Positions 33,649 to 40,424 of a stretch of DNA of 40,424 bases are shown in pieces. A model generated the notes under the pieces. It was not told the origin of the DNA. It did no database searches and saw only the letters and a list, made by a program, of their open reading frames with translations. Position 1 is the first letter of the stretch. Each line of letters opens with the position of its first letter. The position numbers were made by a program, and so were the translations under genes. The stretch lies in NCBI RefSeq assembly GCF_016773205.1, contig NZ_JAETWB010000031.1:1-40424 (forward strand). The letters are read 5' to 3'. This DNA is from Belnapia arida. GTDB lineage: Bacteria > Pseudomonadota > Alphaproteobacteria > Acetobacterales > Acetobacteraceae.

Positions 33649-34104
33649 CTACCGCTGGGCCACTCGCTGGTCGCGGTCCGGCATCTGCACCGGCGTCACC
33701 ACCACCGGCGCGGTGCCCTGCTCGCGCATGCCGAGGTCCTGCGCCGTCTTCGGGCTCAGGTCGATCACCCGGCCCCGCGCATAGGGGCCGCGATCCTCGA
33801 CCGTCACCTCAGCCGTCCTGCCATTCTCCAGGTTGGTGACCCGCGCGGTCGTGCCGAGCGGCAGGGTACGGTGCGCTGCGGAGTTGGAGCGAGCATCGAA
33901 GCGGCGGCCATTTGCCATGCGCCGGCCATTGAATTTCTGCGCGTAATAGCTGGCCGTGCCCCGCTGTGGCCGCGCCTGGGTCCGGGACTGATGTTGAGGG
34001 GCTCGCGCCTGCTCGGCGGCATGGGCGGAGAGGACATGGTCCGGGGTGCCAACACCGAGGACCATGAGGGCCGCGGCTGCGGCCATCGCTGCTATCCGTG
34101 TCAT
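33649..34104 (-). CDS. rlpA: RlpA-type septal ring lytic transglycosylase (short form)
   Basis: A 151-residue exported protein. A signal peptide (about 1-29, ending AHA) leads into a double-psi beta-barrel domain: RGTASYYAQKFNGRRMANGRRFD, AAHRTLPLGTTARVTNLENGR, TVEDRGPYARGRVIDLS. The His and Asp positions associated with RlpA glycan cleavage are kept. The C-terminal SPOR domain of classical RlpA is absent; only a short charged tail follows. No lipobox Cys was seen, so it is probably soluble in the periplasm. Start at 34104 is preferred; ATG at 34086 is an alternative. Divergent from the pseudouridine synthase gene. Confidence 0.9.
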   Translation of the reverse strand: MTRIAAMAAAAALMVLGVGTPDHVLSAHAAEQARAPQHQSRTQARPQRGTASYYAQKFNGRRMANGRRFDARSNSAAHRTLPLGTTARVTNLENGRTAEVTVEDRGPYARGRVIDLSPKTAQDLGMREQGTAPVVVTPVQMPDRDQRVAQR

Positions 34105-34185
34105 GCACTCTATGACGCCCTGCCGGTGCGAAAGTTCAACCCGCCCCGCTTCGCACCTGGTGGGCCCCTGGGCTACAGGGAACGC

Positions 34186-35172
34186 ATGACCATAGAAACC
34201 CGGATCGTGGCCGAGGCAGAGGCGGATACCCGCCTCGACCGCTGGTTCCGCCGCCATTTCCCGCAACTCACCCAGGGCGCGTTGCAAAAGATGCTGCGCA
34301 CCGGCCAGGTCCGCATCGATGGCCGAAGGGCGGAGGCCAACACCCGCCTCGCCGCCGGGCAGGAAGTACGCATCCCGCCGCTGCCGGATGGGCCGCCGCC
34401 GGAGCGCGACCAGCGCCCCGTCTCGGAGGAGGATGCGGCGATGCTGCAGCGCCTCGTCCTCCACATGGATGCCAGCCTCATCATCCTCGACAAGCCGCAC
34501 GGATTGCCGGTGCAGGGCGGCCCCGGCATCACCCGCCACCTGGACGGCATGCTGGATGCGCTGCGCTTCAGCTTCGAGGAGCGGCCGCGGCTGGTCCACC
34601 GCCTGGACCGCGACACCTCCGGCCTGCTGCTGCTCGCCCGCACGCCCGTGGCCGCCGCCTTCCTCGCAAAGGAGTTCCGCGGCCGCGGCGTGGAGAAGAC
34701 CTATTGGGCCGTGGTCACCCCGCCGCCGCAGATCGAGGATGGCCGCATCGACATCCCGCTGGCGAAGCTCGACGGCCCGCGCGGCGAGCGGATGCAGGCG
34801 GTGGAGGATCCATCGGAGGGCGCCCGCGCCGTCACCGATTTCCGCACCCTCGATGCCGTCCGCGGCCGCGCCGCCTGGCTGGAGCTGAAGCCGCTCACCG
34901 GCCGCACCCATCAGCTCCGCGTGCATTGCGCCGAGGGGCTCGGCACCCCGATCCTCGGCGACGGGAAATATGGCGGCGGCGCCGCGCATCTGGACGGGCT
35001 GCCGGGCGAACTCCATCTGCATGCCCGTGCCCTTCGCCTGCCGCATCCGGAGGGTGGCACGATGGAGGCCTTCTCCGCCCTGCCGCCCCATATGAAGGAG
35101 ACTTTCGCCTTCTTCGGCTTCGAGGCGTCGAAGACGCCGAAGCCGCGCCGCCTCGCCGCCGCCCGGCGCTGA
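34186..35172 (+). CDS. RluC/RluD-type 23S rRNA pseudouridine synthase
   Basis: A 328-residue RNA-modifying enzyme isomerising uridine to pseudouridine in large-subunit rRNA. An S4 RNA-binding domain (about 13-65: DTRLDRWFRRHFPQLTQGALQKMLRTGQVRIDG) precedes the catalytic domain with ILDKPHGLPVQGG, the motif HRLDRDTSG (138-146, catalytic Asp141) and LKPLTGRTHQLRVH. A short basic tail follows. The S4 plus catalytic plan fits RluC or RluD; which uridine is modified cannot be read. AGGGAA is five bases before the ATG. Followed by the AsmA gene after 25 bases. Confidence 0.95.
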   Translation: MTIETRIVAEAEADTRLDRWFRRHFPQLTQGALQKMLRTGQVRIDGRRAEANTRLAAGQEVRIPPLPDGPPPERDQRPVSEEDAAMLQRLVLHMDASLIILDKPHGLPVQGGPGITRHLDGMLDALRFSFEERPRLVHRLDRDTSGLLLLARTPVAAAFLAKEFRGRGVEKTYWAVVTPPPQIEDGRIDIPLAKLDGPRGERMQAVEDPSEGARAVTDFRTLDAVRGRAAWLELKPLTGRTHQLRVHCAEGLGTPILGDGKYGGGAAHLDGLPGELHLHARALRLPHPEGGTMEAFSALPPHMKETFAFFGFEASKTPKPRRLAAARR

Positions 35173-35197
35173 GCGCCCCCAGCCGGGAGAGACCGCC

Positions 35198-37726
35198 ATG
35201 CCCGCCGCCACACCTCGCCGCCGCTGGCTTCGCTGGACCCTGATCGCCCTGGCCGTGCTGGTGCTGCTGCCCGCCGCGGGCCTCGCCGTACTGCTGCTGA
35301 CCTTCGACCCGAACAACCAGAAGCCGCGCATCCAGGCGGCGGTGGAGGCGGCGACCGGCCGCAGCCTCGCCCTCGGCGATATCGGGGTGAAGCTGGCCCT
35401 GGCGCCGACGTTGACGGTGGAGGATGTCGCCCTCGCCAACGCCCCCGGCGGCAGCCGCCCGCAGATGGCGACCATCCGCCGGGTCGAGGTGGAGCTGGCC
35501 CTGCTCCCGCTGCTTTCCCGCCGGGTGGAGGTGCGCCGCCTGGTGCTGCGGTCGCCCGACATCCTGCTGGAGACGGATGCGGCGGGGCGCCCGAACTGGG
35601 CTTTCGCCCCGCCTGGTCGCCCCGCTGCCCCAGCACCCCAGGCGGCACCCGCCAGCGCCGCCCGCGAGGCTGACCCGCGCCTCGGCATCGCCGTCGACCG
35701 GGTGGAGCTGACCGACGGTCAGGTGGCCTGGCGCGACGGCCGCACGGGCGCCACCCGCGGCCTCGCCATCCCGCGGCTCGAGTCCCGTGCCGACACGGCC
35801 GGTGCGCTCCGGTTGAACGGGCAGCTTGCGCTGAATGGCATTCCCGTCGCCCTTTCCGGCGAAACCGGGCCGCTCGACCGCCTGACTGACCCCGCGGCGG
35901 CAACGCCCTGGCCCCTGCGCCTGGCGCTGGAGGCGGCCGGCGCCCGCCTCGCCGCCGAGGGCGCCATCGCCCGGCCGATGCAGATGCGGGGCTGGCAGAT
36001 GGCGGTCGAGGCCCGGGTGCCGGAATTGCAGAAGCTCGCCCCGCTGCTGCCCGATGCCCCGCTGCCGCCGCTGCGTGACCTCGCCCTCACCGCGAAGCTG
36101 GACGAGGCATCGGTGAGCGACCTCCGCCTCACCCTCGGTGCCGCGGTGCTGGATGCTGTGCTGCCCGGCCTGCGCCTCGCCAGCCTCACCGCCACCCTGC
36201 CGCGGCAGGACCAGCCCCTCGCTCTCGAGGTCGAGGCCGCGCTGAACGACGTCCCGCTCCGCCTCGCCGGCACGCTCGGTGCGCCGGGCCTGCTGCTGCC
36301 CGGCGCGGCGCCGCAGCCCTTCCCGGTCGATCTGGGCCTTGCCGTGGCCGGTGCCACCGGCACGGCGAAGGGGGCCATCGCCGATCTCCGCCGCCTGGCC
36401 GGCGTCGATCTCGCCCTCTCCTTCCGGGCGCCGGACCTTGCCCCACTGGCGCCGCTCGCCGGGGCGCCGCTGCCGCCGGTGCGGGACCTCGCCCTTGATA
36501 TGCGCCTCGCCGAGCGCACGCCGGGCTTCGCTGGTGGCGCCTTTCTGCGCGGGCTGCGGATTGCCTCCTCGGCCGGTGATGCGGCGGGCGACCTCACCTA
36601 TGTCATCGGCCAGCGCCAGGGCGTCGATGGCGCGCTGACCTCCACCCGCCTCGACCTCGATGCGCTCCGTCCGCCGCCCGCCGCCCCGGCCGCCGCAGCC
36701 CCGGCCGCCCCGCCGCCGCCGGCGGACCGCCGCGCCATCCCGGACGTGAAGCTGCCGCTGGAGGCGCTGCGGATCATCGATGGCGACCTCCGCTGGCAGA
36801 TCGGCAGCCTGGTCGCCCAGGGCGTGACCTTACGGCAGGTGCAGGCGCGCCTGTCGGTCCAGAACGGCCGCGCCCGGCTCGACCCCTTCGCCGCGCAAAT
36901 GCCGGGCGGGCCGGTTACGCTGCGCGCCGCCGCCGACCTCACCACCACGCCGCCCACGGTGCAGGTCGCGGCGCAGTCGCCGGGCCTCGACCTCGCCCCG
37001 CTGCTGGCGGCGCTGGGGCAGGTGCCACCCCAGGCGACGGGCCAGCTCGGCCTCGATGCTGACCTCCGCGGCCAGGGCGCCGACCTCCGCACCGTGGCCG
37101 GCACCGCCCACGGCCATCTTGGCCTATCCGTGGTGCGCGGCACCCTCACCGGCAGCCTCCTGGAGAAGCTCCCCACCGATCTTCGCCGCCTGCTGCCCGG
37201 TGGCGTGTCCGGGCGCGACATCCCCCTCCGCTGCCTCGCCCTCCGTTTCCAGGCGGAGGACGGCATGGCCCAGTCCCGCGCCCTGCTGGTCGACACCGCG
37301 CTAGGCCGTCTGGGCGGGGAAGGGGGAGCCAACCTCAAGACCGAGGCGCTGGCCTTCCGCCTCCTGCCCGACCTCCGCCTTGGCGGCATCGAGCTGCGGG
37401 CGCCGATCAACATCGCCGGCACGATGCGCGCGCCGCGCATCGGCGTCTCGCCGGAAGCCGCCATCGCGGGCGGGCTCGGCGCCTTCCTTTCCTTGCAGAG
37501 CACGCCGGACCGTAGCCTCCAGGCGCTGGCCGGCGCCTTGGGCGGCGGCGGGCCGGCCCTGCCGGACTGCGAGGCACAGCTTGCCATCGCCCGTGGCGGC
37601 CAGCCCGGCGCGGCCCCCGCTGCCCTGCCTACTCCAACCCCGGCTCATCCAACCCCAGCTCCGGCCCAGGGCCTGCCCGCCCCGGCGCAGGAGCTGCTGC
37701 GCGGCCTCTTCGGCCGAGGACGATGA
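35198..37726 (+). CDS. AsmA family envelope protein
   Basis: An 842-residue protein anchored by one N-terminal membrane helix (about 8-32: WTLIALAVLVLLPAAGLAVLLL) with a very long periplasmic part. The AsmA start (LTFDPNNQKPRIQAAVEAATGRSLALGDIGVKLALAPTLTVEDVALAN type) and the C-terminal AsmA_2 region (TGQLGLDADLRGQGADLRTVAGTAHG onward, with GMAQSRALLVDT) are clear. Relatives form long beta-grooves that help move phospholipid or control outer-membrane assembly. Pro/Ala linkers lie near 145 and 492. GGGAG is seven bases before the ATG. It ends one base before the ATP12 gene. Confidence 0.92.
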   Translation: MPAATPRRRWLRWTLIALAVLVLLPAAGLAVLLLTFDPNNQKPRIQAAVEAATGRSLALGDIGVKLALAPTLTVEDVALANAPGGSRPQMATIRRVEVELALLPLLSRRVEVRRLVLRSPDILLETDAAGRPNWAFAPPGRPAAPAPQAAPASAAREADPRLGIAVDRVELTDGQVAWRDGRTGATRGLAIPRLESRADTAGALRLNGQLALNGIPVALSGETGPLDRLTDPAAATPWPLRLALEAAGARLAAEGAIARPMQMRGWQMAVEARVPELQKLAPLLPDAPLPPLRDLALTAKLDEASVSDLRLTLGAAVLDAVLPGLRLASLTATLPRQDQPLALEVEAALNDVPLRLAGTLGAPGLLLPGAAPQPFPVDLGLAVAGATGTAKGAIADLRRLAGVDLALSFRAPDLAPLAPLAGAPLPPVRDLALDMRLAERTPGFAGGAFLRGLRIASSAGDAAGDLTYVIGQRQGVDGALTSTRLDLDALRPPPAAPAAAAPAAPPPPADRRAIPDVKLPLEALRIIDGDLRWQIGSLVAQGVTLRQVQARLSVQNGRARLDPFAAQMPGGPVTLRAAADLTTTPPTVQVAAQSPGLDLAPLLAALGQVPPQATGQLGLDADLRGQGADLRTVAGTAHGHLGLSVVRGTLTGSLLEKLPTDLRRLLPGGVSGRDIPLRCLALRFQAEDGMAQSRALLVDTALGRLGGEGGANLKTEALAFRLLPDLRLGGIELRAPINIAGTMRAPRIGVSPEAAIAGGLGAFLSLQSTPDRSLQALAGALGGGGPALPDCEAQLAIARGGQPGAAPAALPTPTPAHPTPAPAQGLPAPAQELLRGLFGRGR

Positions 37727-37727
37727 C

Positions 37728-38438
37728 ATGAAGCGTTTCTGGACCAGCGCCACCACTACCCCCCAGCCCGGCGGCTTCGGCGTGAGCCTCGACGGCAAGC
37801 CCGTCCGCCTGCCCGGCGGCGCCCCCCTGGTGGTCGACCGCGCGCCGCTCGCGGAGGCGATCGCCGAGGAGTGGTCCGCGGCAGGTGGCGGCGCCCCTGG
37901 CGGCGAGATGAGCATGAACGACATGCCGCTCACGCGCCTTGTCGGCACCGCGCAGGAGCGTATCGTCCCTGACCCGGCGGCGATGATCGATGGCCTCGCC
38001 CGCTATGCCGAGAGCGACCTGCTCTGCTATCGCGCCGAGGATCCGCAACTGGCCGCCTTGCAGGCCGCCGAATGGCAGCCCCTGCTCGACTGGGCCGCCC
38101 TGCGGCAGGACGCGCCGCTGCGCGTCACCGCCGGCATCATGCCGGTTCGCCAGGAGGCCTCGGCCGTCGCTGCGCTCCGTGCTGCCGTCGCCGCCCGCAA
38201 CCCGGTGGAACTGGCCGCCCTCGGCGTTCTGGTGCCTGCCCTCGGCAGCCTGGTGCTCGGCCTCGCCGTGGTGGAGGGGCGGTTGGAGGCAGCGGAGGCG
38301 CATCGCCTCGCCATCCTCGACGAGACCTTCCAGGAGGAATTCTGGGGGCTCGACCAGGAGGCGGCGGATCGCCGGGCCCGCATCGCCGGGGAGATCGCCG
38401 TCGTCGGCCGTCTGCTGGCCCTGGCGAGGCCAACATGA
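37728..38438 (+). CDS. ATP12-family F1-ATPase assembly chaperone
   Basis: A 236-residue soluble protein of the ATP12 family, which assists F1-ATPase alpha-subunit assembly in mitochondria and alphaproteobacteria. Features are KRFWTSATTTPQPGGFGVSLDGKPVRLPGG, LAEAIAEEWSA, MPLTRLVGTAQERI, the YAESDLLCYRAEDP segment and the late EEFWGLDQEAADRRARIAGEI helix. The ATG is one base after the AsmA stop and its own stop overlaps the acylphosphatase ATG, so the three are one transcript. GAGGA precedes the start within the AsmA end. Confidence 0.95.
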   Translation: MKRFWTSATTTPQPGGFGVSLDGKPVRLPGGAPLVVDRAPLAEAIAEEWSAAGGGAPGGEMSMNDMPLTRLVGTAQERIVPDPAAMIDGLARYAESDLLCYRAEDPQLAALQAAEWQPLLDWAALRQDAPLRVTAGIMPVRQEASAVAALRAAVAARNPVELAALGVLVPALGSLVLGLAVVEGRLEAAEAHRLAILDETFQEEFWGLDQEAADRRARIAGEIAVVGRLLALARPT

Positions 38439-38701
38439 ACGCGCATCATCTCCGCATCGAGGGCCGCGTCCAGGGTGTTGGCTACCGCGCCTGGATGGTC
38501 CGCGAGGCCCGCCGGCTCGGCCTCACCGGTTGGGTCCGCAACCGCACGGATGGCAGCGTGGAAGCGGTCGTCGCCGGCCCGGAGCCAGCCGTTCAGACCC
38601 TGCTGACCGCCTGCCGCCGCGGCCCCTTGGCAGCGCGGGTGGATCGCATCGTGGAGGCTCTCACCGATCTGCCGGAGGGGGAGGAGTTTCAGCAACGGTA
38701 G
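38435..38701 (+). CDS. acyP: Acylphosphatase
   Basis: An 88-residue cytosolic enzyme hydrolysing acyl phosphates. The signature RVQGVGYRAWM holds the catalytic Arg18, and Asn36 (WVRNRTDGSVE) is the second catalytic residue. Length is exactly that of the family. Its ATG overlaps the ATP12 stop (ATGA), giving translational coupling. Last gene of the housekeeping run before the mobile-DNA debris. Confidence 0.95.
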   Translation: MNAHHLRIEGRVQGVGYRAWMVREARRLGLTGWVRNRTDGSVEAVVAGPEPAVQTLLTACRRGPLAARVDRIVEALTDLPEGEEFQQR

Positions 38702-38823
38702 GGCGATGCCTGATAGTGCCAGGTATCGGGCGGTGCTTTGCGGGACGAGGCTGGGCCAGCGCAACGCGTCGCCGCGAACTAGATGGCAGCGCCATCGCGG
38801 CGGGCTGGCACAGTCTGCGTCCC
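38702..38823. other. Gap before tRNA-like sequence
   Basis: No gene or clear site was seen; frames are shadows. It marks the border between the housekeeping run and mobile-DNA remnants. Confidence 0.35.
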
Positions 38824-38897
38824 TACGCGCTGTTTCAACCCGGTGGCCCGTCAAGCTCATAGCCTAAAGGTCACAGGTTCAAATCCTTTCCCCGCAT
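38824..38897 (+). pseudogene. Degenerate initiator tRNA-fMet-like sequence
   Basis: The stretch tracks bacterial initiator tRNA position by position over the full 73 bases from base 1 to base 72: CCCGGTGGCCCGTCA for the D-arm side, CTCATAG for the CAT anticodon loop (usual CTCATAA), AAAGGTCACAGG, the intact TTCAAAT T-loop, and CCCCGCA for the 3' acceptor side. But the 5' acceptor (TACGCGC) does not pair with it, the D-stem is lost, and the anticodon and T stems carry mismatches; the 3' end reads TCCCA. It is therefore most likely a pseudogene or a mobile-element-borne copy. Confidence 0.65.
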
Positions 38898-38911
38898 CCC
38901 ACGTTCCCAAC

Positions 38912-38955
38912 ACAGCGAAACGGCCGGCCTTCACGTAGGGCGGCCGTTTCGCTGT
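38912..38955 (+). terminator. 15-bp perfect hairpin after the tRNA-like sequence
   Basis: ACAGCGAAACGGCCG (38912-38926) and CGGCCGTTTCGCTGT (38941-38955) are exact inverted repeats; the loop side adds a CCT/AGG step after one mismatch. This is the usual form of a hairpin closing a tRNA transcript, without a clean T-run. Confidence 0.7.
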
Positions 38956-38966
38956 TCGCGCTCCCG

Positions 38967-39282
38967 TCACTGGTCAGACGCTCTGGCGCGTCGCCAAGAT
39001 GGAGGAAGGCAACGAGGTCACCATGCAGCTGGACGCTGACCTCACCCTGGCGTTCGCCGGGAACACCGCAATCACGTCGATCAGCCTGCGCAGCGCCTCG
39101 GCCGCTGTGTGCGGCTCCTGAAGCGCTGTCCCAAGTACCTCGATCTTGCGGCGACAGAGGTCGGGTAAGTTCGGATGCAGCATTGGCACCAGCTCAGGCG
39201 TGCCGCTCGCAGCGATCTCGCTCGTTAGGGCTGCGTGGCGCTGCTCCAAGTCGCGCAACTCGCCGACCAATGCTAGGCCTAC
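38967..39282 (-). pseudogene. Serine recombinase C-terminal remnant
   Basis: Read on the minus strand: ALVGELRDLEQRHAALTSEI, then LHPNLPDLCRRKIEVLGTAL, EALRRLIDVIAV, and after a one-base frameshift GEVSVQLHGDLVAFLHLG. This is the C-terminal helical tail of large serine recombinases/resolvases (LHPNLxxxYRRKV ... EALRxLI ... LRGDLAxxL). The catalytic domain and most of the zinc part are missing. Its position next to a tRNA-like sequence suggests the leftover of an integrative element. Confidence 0.75.
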
Positions 39283-39352
39283 CGTGTCCGTCTGGGTTTG
39301 GGTTTGCCCCGTTTCGGTGGACATCAACAACGCTTTCGCGTGAGGTGTCCTG

Positions 39353-39741
39353 ATCCCCAAGACCCATCCCGCCCACGCGCCAGAGTTCCGGCGCCAGATG
39401 GTCAAGTTGGTCCGTGCTGAACGCGACTTGGCCGATCTTGCCCGCGAGTTCGAACCCTCTGCCTAGGCCATTCGGAACTGGGTCGCCGCGGCGGACCGGC
39501 AGGAGGGTCGGCACGAGATAAAGCCCGCCCCAGCCGAGGCTGTGCTGACCACGGCCGAGCGCGAGGAACTCGCCCGACTGCGGCGCGAGAACAAACAGTT
39601 GCACCAGAAGCGCGACATTCTCTCTCGAGCGGCGGCCTGGTTTGCCCGGGGGACCGGCACGATCCCCTCCGGGCTTTCAAATTCATGAAAGTAATCCAGG
39701 CCTTCCCGATTGCCCGGATGGCACACTTGCTCGGCGTCTAG
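39353..39741 (+). pseudogene. IS3-family orfA and orfB start, broken
   Basis: OrfA of an IS3-type element reads PKTHPAHAPEFRRQMVKLVR, an in-frame TAG at 39464, then AIRNWVAAADRQEG, TTAEREELARLRRENKQL and DILSRAAAWFARGTGTIP to the TGA at 39686-39688. OrfB begins at ATG 39685 (MKVIQAFPIARMAHLLGV) and is cut by a TAG at 39739 where the next element is inserted. The normal start codon of orfA is missing as well. Dead element. Confidence 0.88.
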
Positions 39742-40424
39742 CAGGCTGCTGAAATTCCCGCTCGCGACTGGCTGCGGATCGTGATTCGCTGATCCTCGTC
39801 AACGGGACGAGGTCGGGATGCGGGGCAAGGACGAGGTGCGGGGCTCGCTCTTCAGCTACGTGGAGCTGGAGCAGCGGGTCCGTCCCGACCACCCGCTGCG
39901 GACGATCCGGGCGATCGTGAATGCGGCGCTGGCGGAGATGTCGGCCGAGTTCGACGCGCTTTACCCGCCGACGGGCCGGGATTCGATCCCGCCCAAGCGG
40001 CTGCTGCGGGGGCTGCTGCTGCAGGCCTTCTACTCGATCCGCTCTGAACGCCAGCTGGTCGAGCGGATCGACTTCGACCTGCTGTTCCGATGGTTCGTCG
40101 GCCTTGGTGTGGACGACCCGGTCTGGGACGCCACGACTTTCACCAAGAACCGCGACCGGCTGCTGGGCGGCGAGATCGCCGGGCGCTTCCTGGCCACCGT
40201 GGTGGCGCAGCCGAAGGTGCGCGCTCTGCTCTCGACCGAGCATTTCTCGGTCGACGGCACGCTGCTTGAGGCCTGGGCCAGCACCAAGAGCTTCCGGCCG
40301 AAGGACGGCTCCGGCCCGCCGCCCGATGCGGGGCGCAACGGCGAGCAGGACTTCCGCGGCCAGAAGCGCCGCAACGAGACGCACGCCTCCACCACCGACC
40401 CCGATGCCAAGCTGTTCCGCAAGG
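39742..40424 (+). mobile_element. IS5/IS1182-type insertion sequence, left part
   Basis: An element begins near 39742 (CAGGCTGCTGAAATTCC), directly after CTAG (39738-39741), which interrupts the IS3 orfB frame and may be the target site. It contains the transposase gene below and continues beyond the window, so its right end and target repeat cannot be checked. Confidence 0.65.
39818..40424 (+). CDS. IS5/IS1182-family transposase, N-terminal part
   Basis: At least 202 residues are open to the window edge without a stop. The DUF772-type N-terminal domain is clear: LFSYVELEQRVRPDHPLRTI, PPKRLLRGLLLQAFYSIRSE, QLVERIDFDLLFRWFVGL and FTKNRDRLL. The first catalytic Asp follows in FSVDGTLLEAWAS, then a charged linker (FRPKDGSG) before the remainder of the DDE domain, which is cut off by the window end. 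The ATG at 39818 has GAGG about six bases upstream. The frame is intact as far as seen, so the element may be active, unlike all other IS remnants here. Confidence 0.9.
   Translation, partial: MRGKDEVRGSLFSYVELEQRVRPDHPLRTIRAIVNAALAEMSAEFDALYPPTGRDSIPPKRLLRGLLLQAFYSIRSERQLVERIDFDLLFRWFVGLGVDDPVWDATTFTKNRDRLLGGEIAGRFLATVVAQPKVRALLSTEHFSVDGTLLEAWASTKSFRPKDGSGPPPDAGRNGEQDFRGQKRRNETHASTTDPDAKLFRK

Noticed and set aside
33649-35688. 679-residue minus-strand frame containing RlpA
   Set aside because: Only its last 151 codons are RlpA; the rest mirrors the pseudouridine synthase gene.

Overview
The window reads as chromosome, or a large replicon, of a GC-rich alphaproteobacterium, most likely Acetobacteraceae/Rhodospirillales (Roseomonas-like). 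This is inferred from codon use, an ATP12-type F1-ATPase assembly factor, a NepR-like small protein next to an ECF sigma factor, and remnants of IS families common in that group. No rRNA, intact tRNA or CRISPR array was seen.

Layout. (1) 0-9.9 kb is a stress/envelope accessory block, less GC-rich in feel than the rest: a YciA-type thioesterase, a three-PAS LuxR-type regulator, CsbD, a membrane protein, a YsnF/DUF2382 protein, a GlsB/YeaQ protein, a membrane-anchored coiled-coil protein and a CPA1 Na+/H+ antiporter. (2) 9.6-15.5 kb is a patchwork: a small helical protein, a MOSC protein, a luciferase-like flavin monooxygenase and a zinc alcohol dehydrogenase, set among decayed IS630, IS256 and IS701-like transposase remnants and a 26-bp palindrome. 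(3) 15.5-18.2 kb is a minus-strand vitamin B12 unit: cobalamin riboswitch, RBS-sequestering helix, BtuB-type TonB receptor, YnfA. (4) 18.2-22.8 kb, minus strand: ExoD, then a compact set of crotonase-fold protein, CaiB/BaiF CoA-transferase, endonuclease III-like protein and Bug-type solute-binding protein. (5) 22.8-32.2 kb: DUF1194 protein and PhnW-like transaminase, OmpW, DUF1289, Fhs, ECF sigma factor with convergent NepR-like gene, TPR-methyltransferase, RraA-like protein and SDR, and an Old Yellow Enzyme. (6) 32.3-38.7 kb is housekeeping: RarA, RlpA, RluC/D-type pseudouridine synthase, AsmA, ATP12, acylphosphatase. (7) 38.7-40.4 kb is a mobile-DNA graveyard: a degenerate initiator-tRNA-like sequence, a strong hairpin, a serine-recombinase C-terminal remnant, a broken IS3 element, and an IS5/IS1182-type element inserted into it that runs off the window.

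Best candidates for something new: the 12-bp helix that exactly covers the btuB-type Shine-Dalgarno below the B12 aptamer, with YnfA placed under the same control; the sigma factor / NepR-like pair with overlapping stop codons; the stress-membrane-coiled-coil-antiporter block; and the full-length but unpaired initiator-tRNA-like sequence beside recombinase debris. No wholly new multi-gene system could be proven from sequence reading alone.
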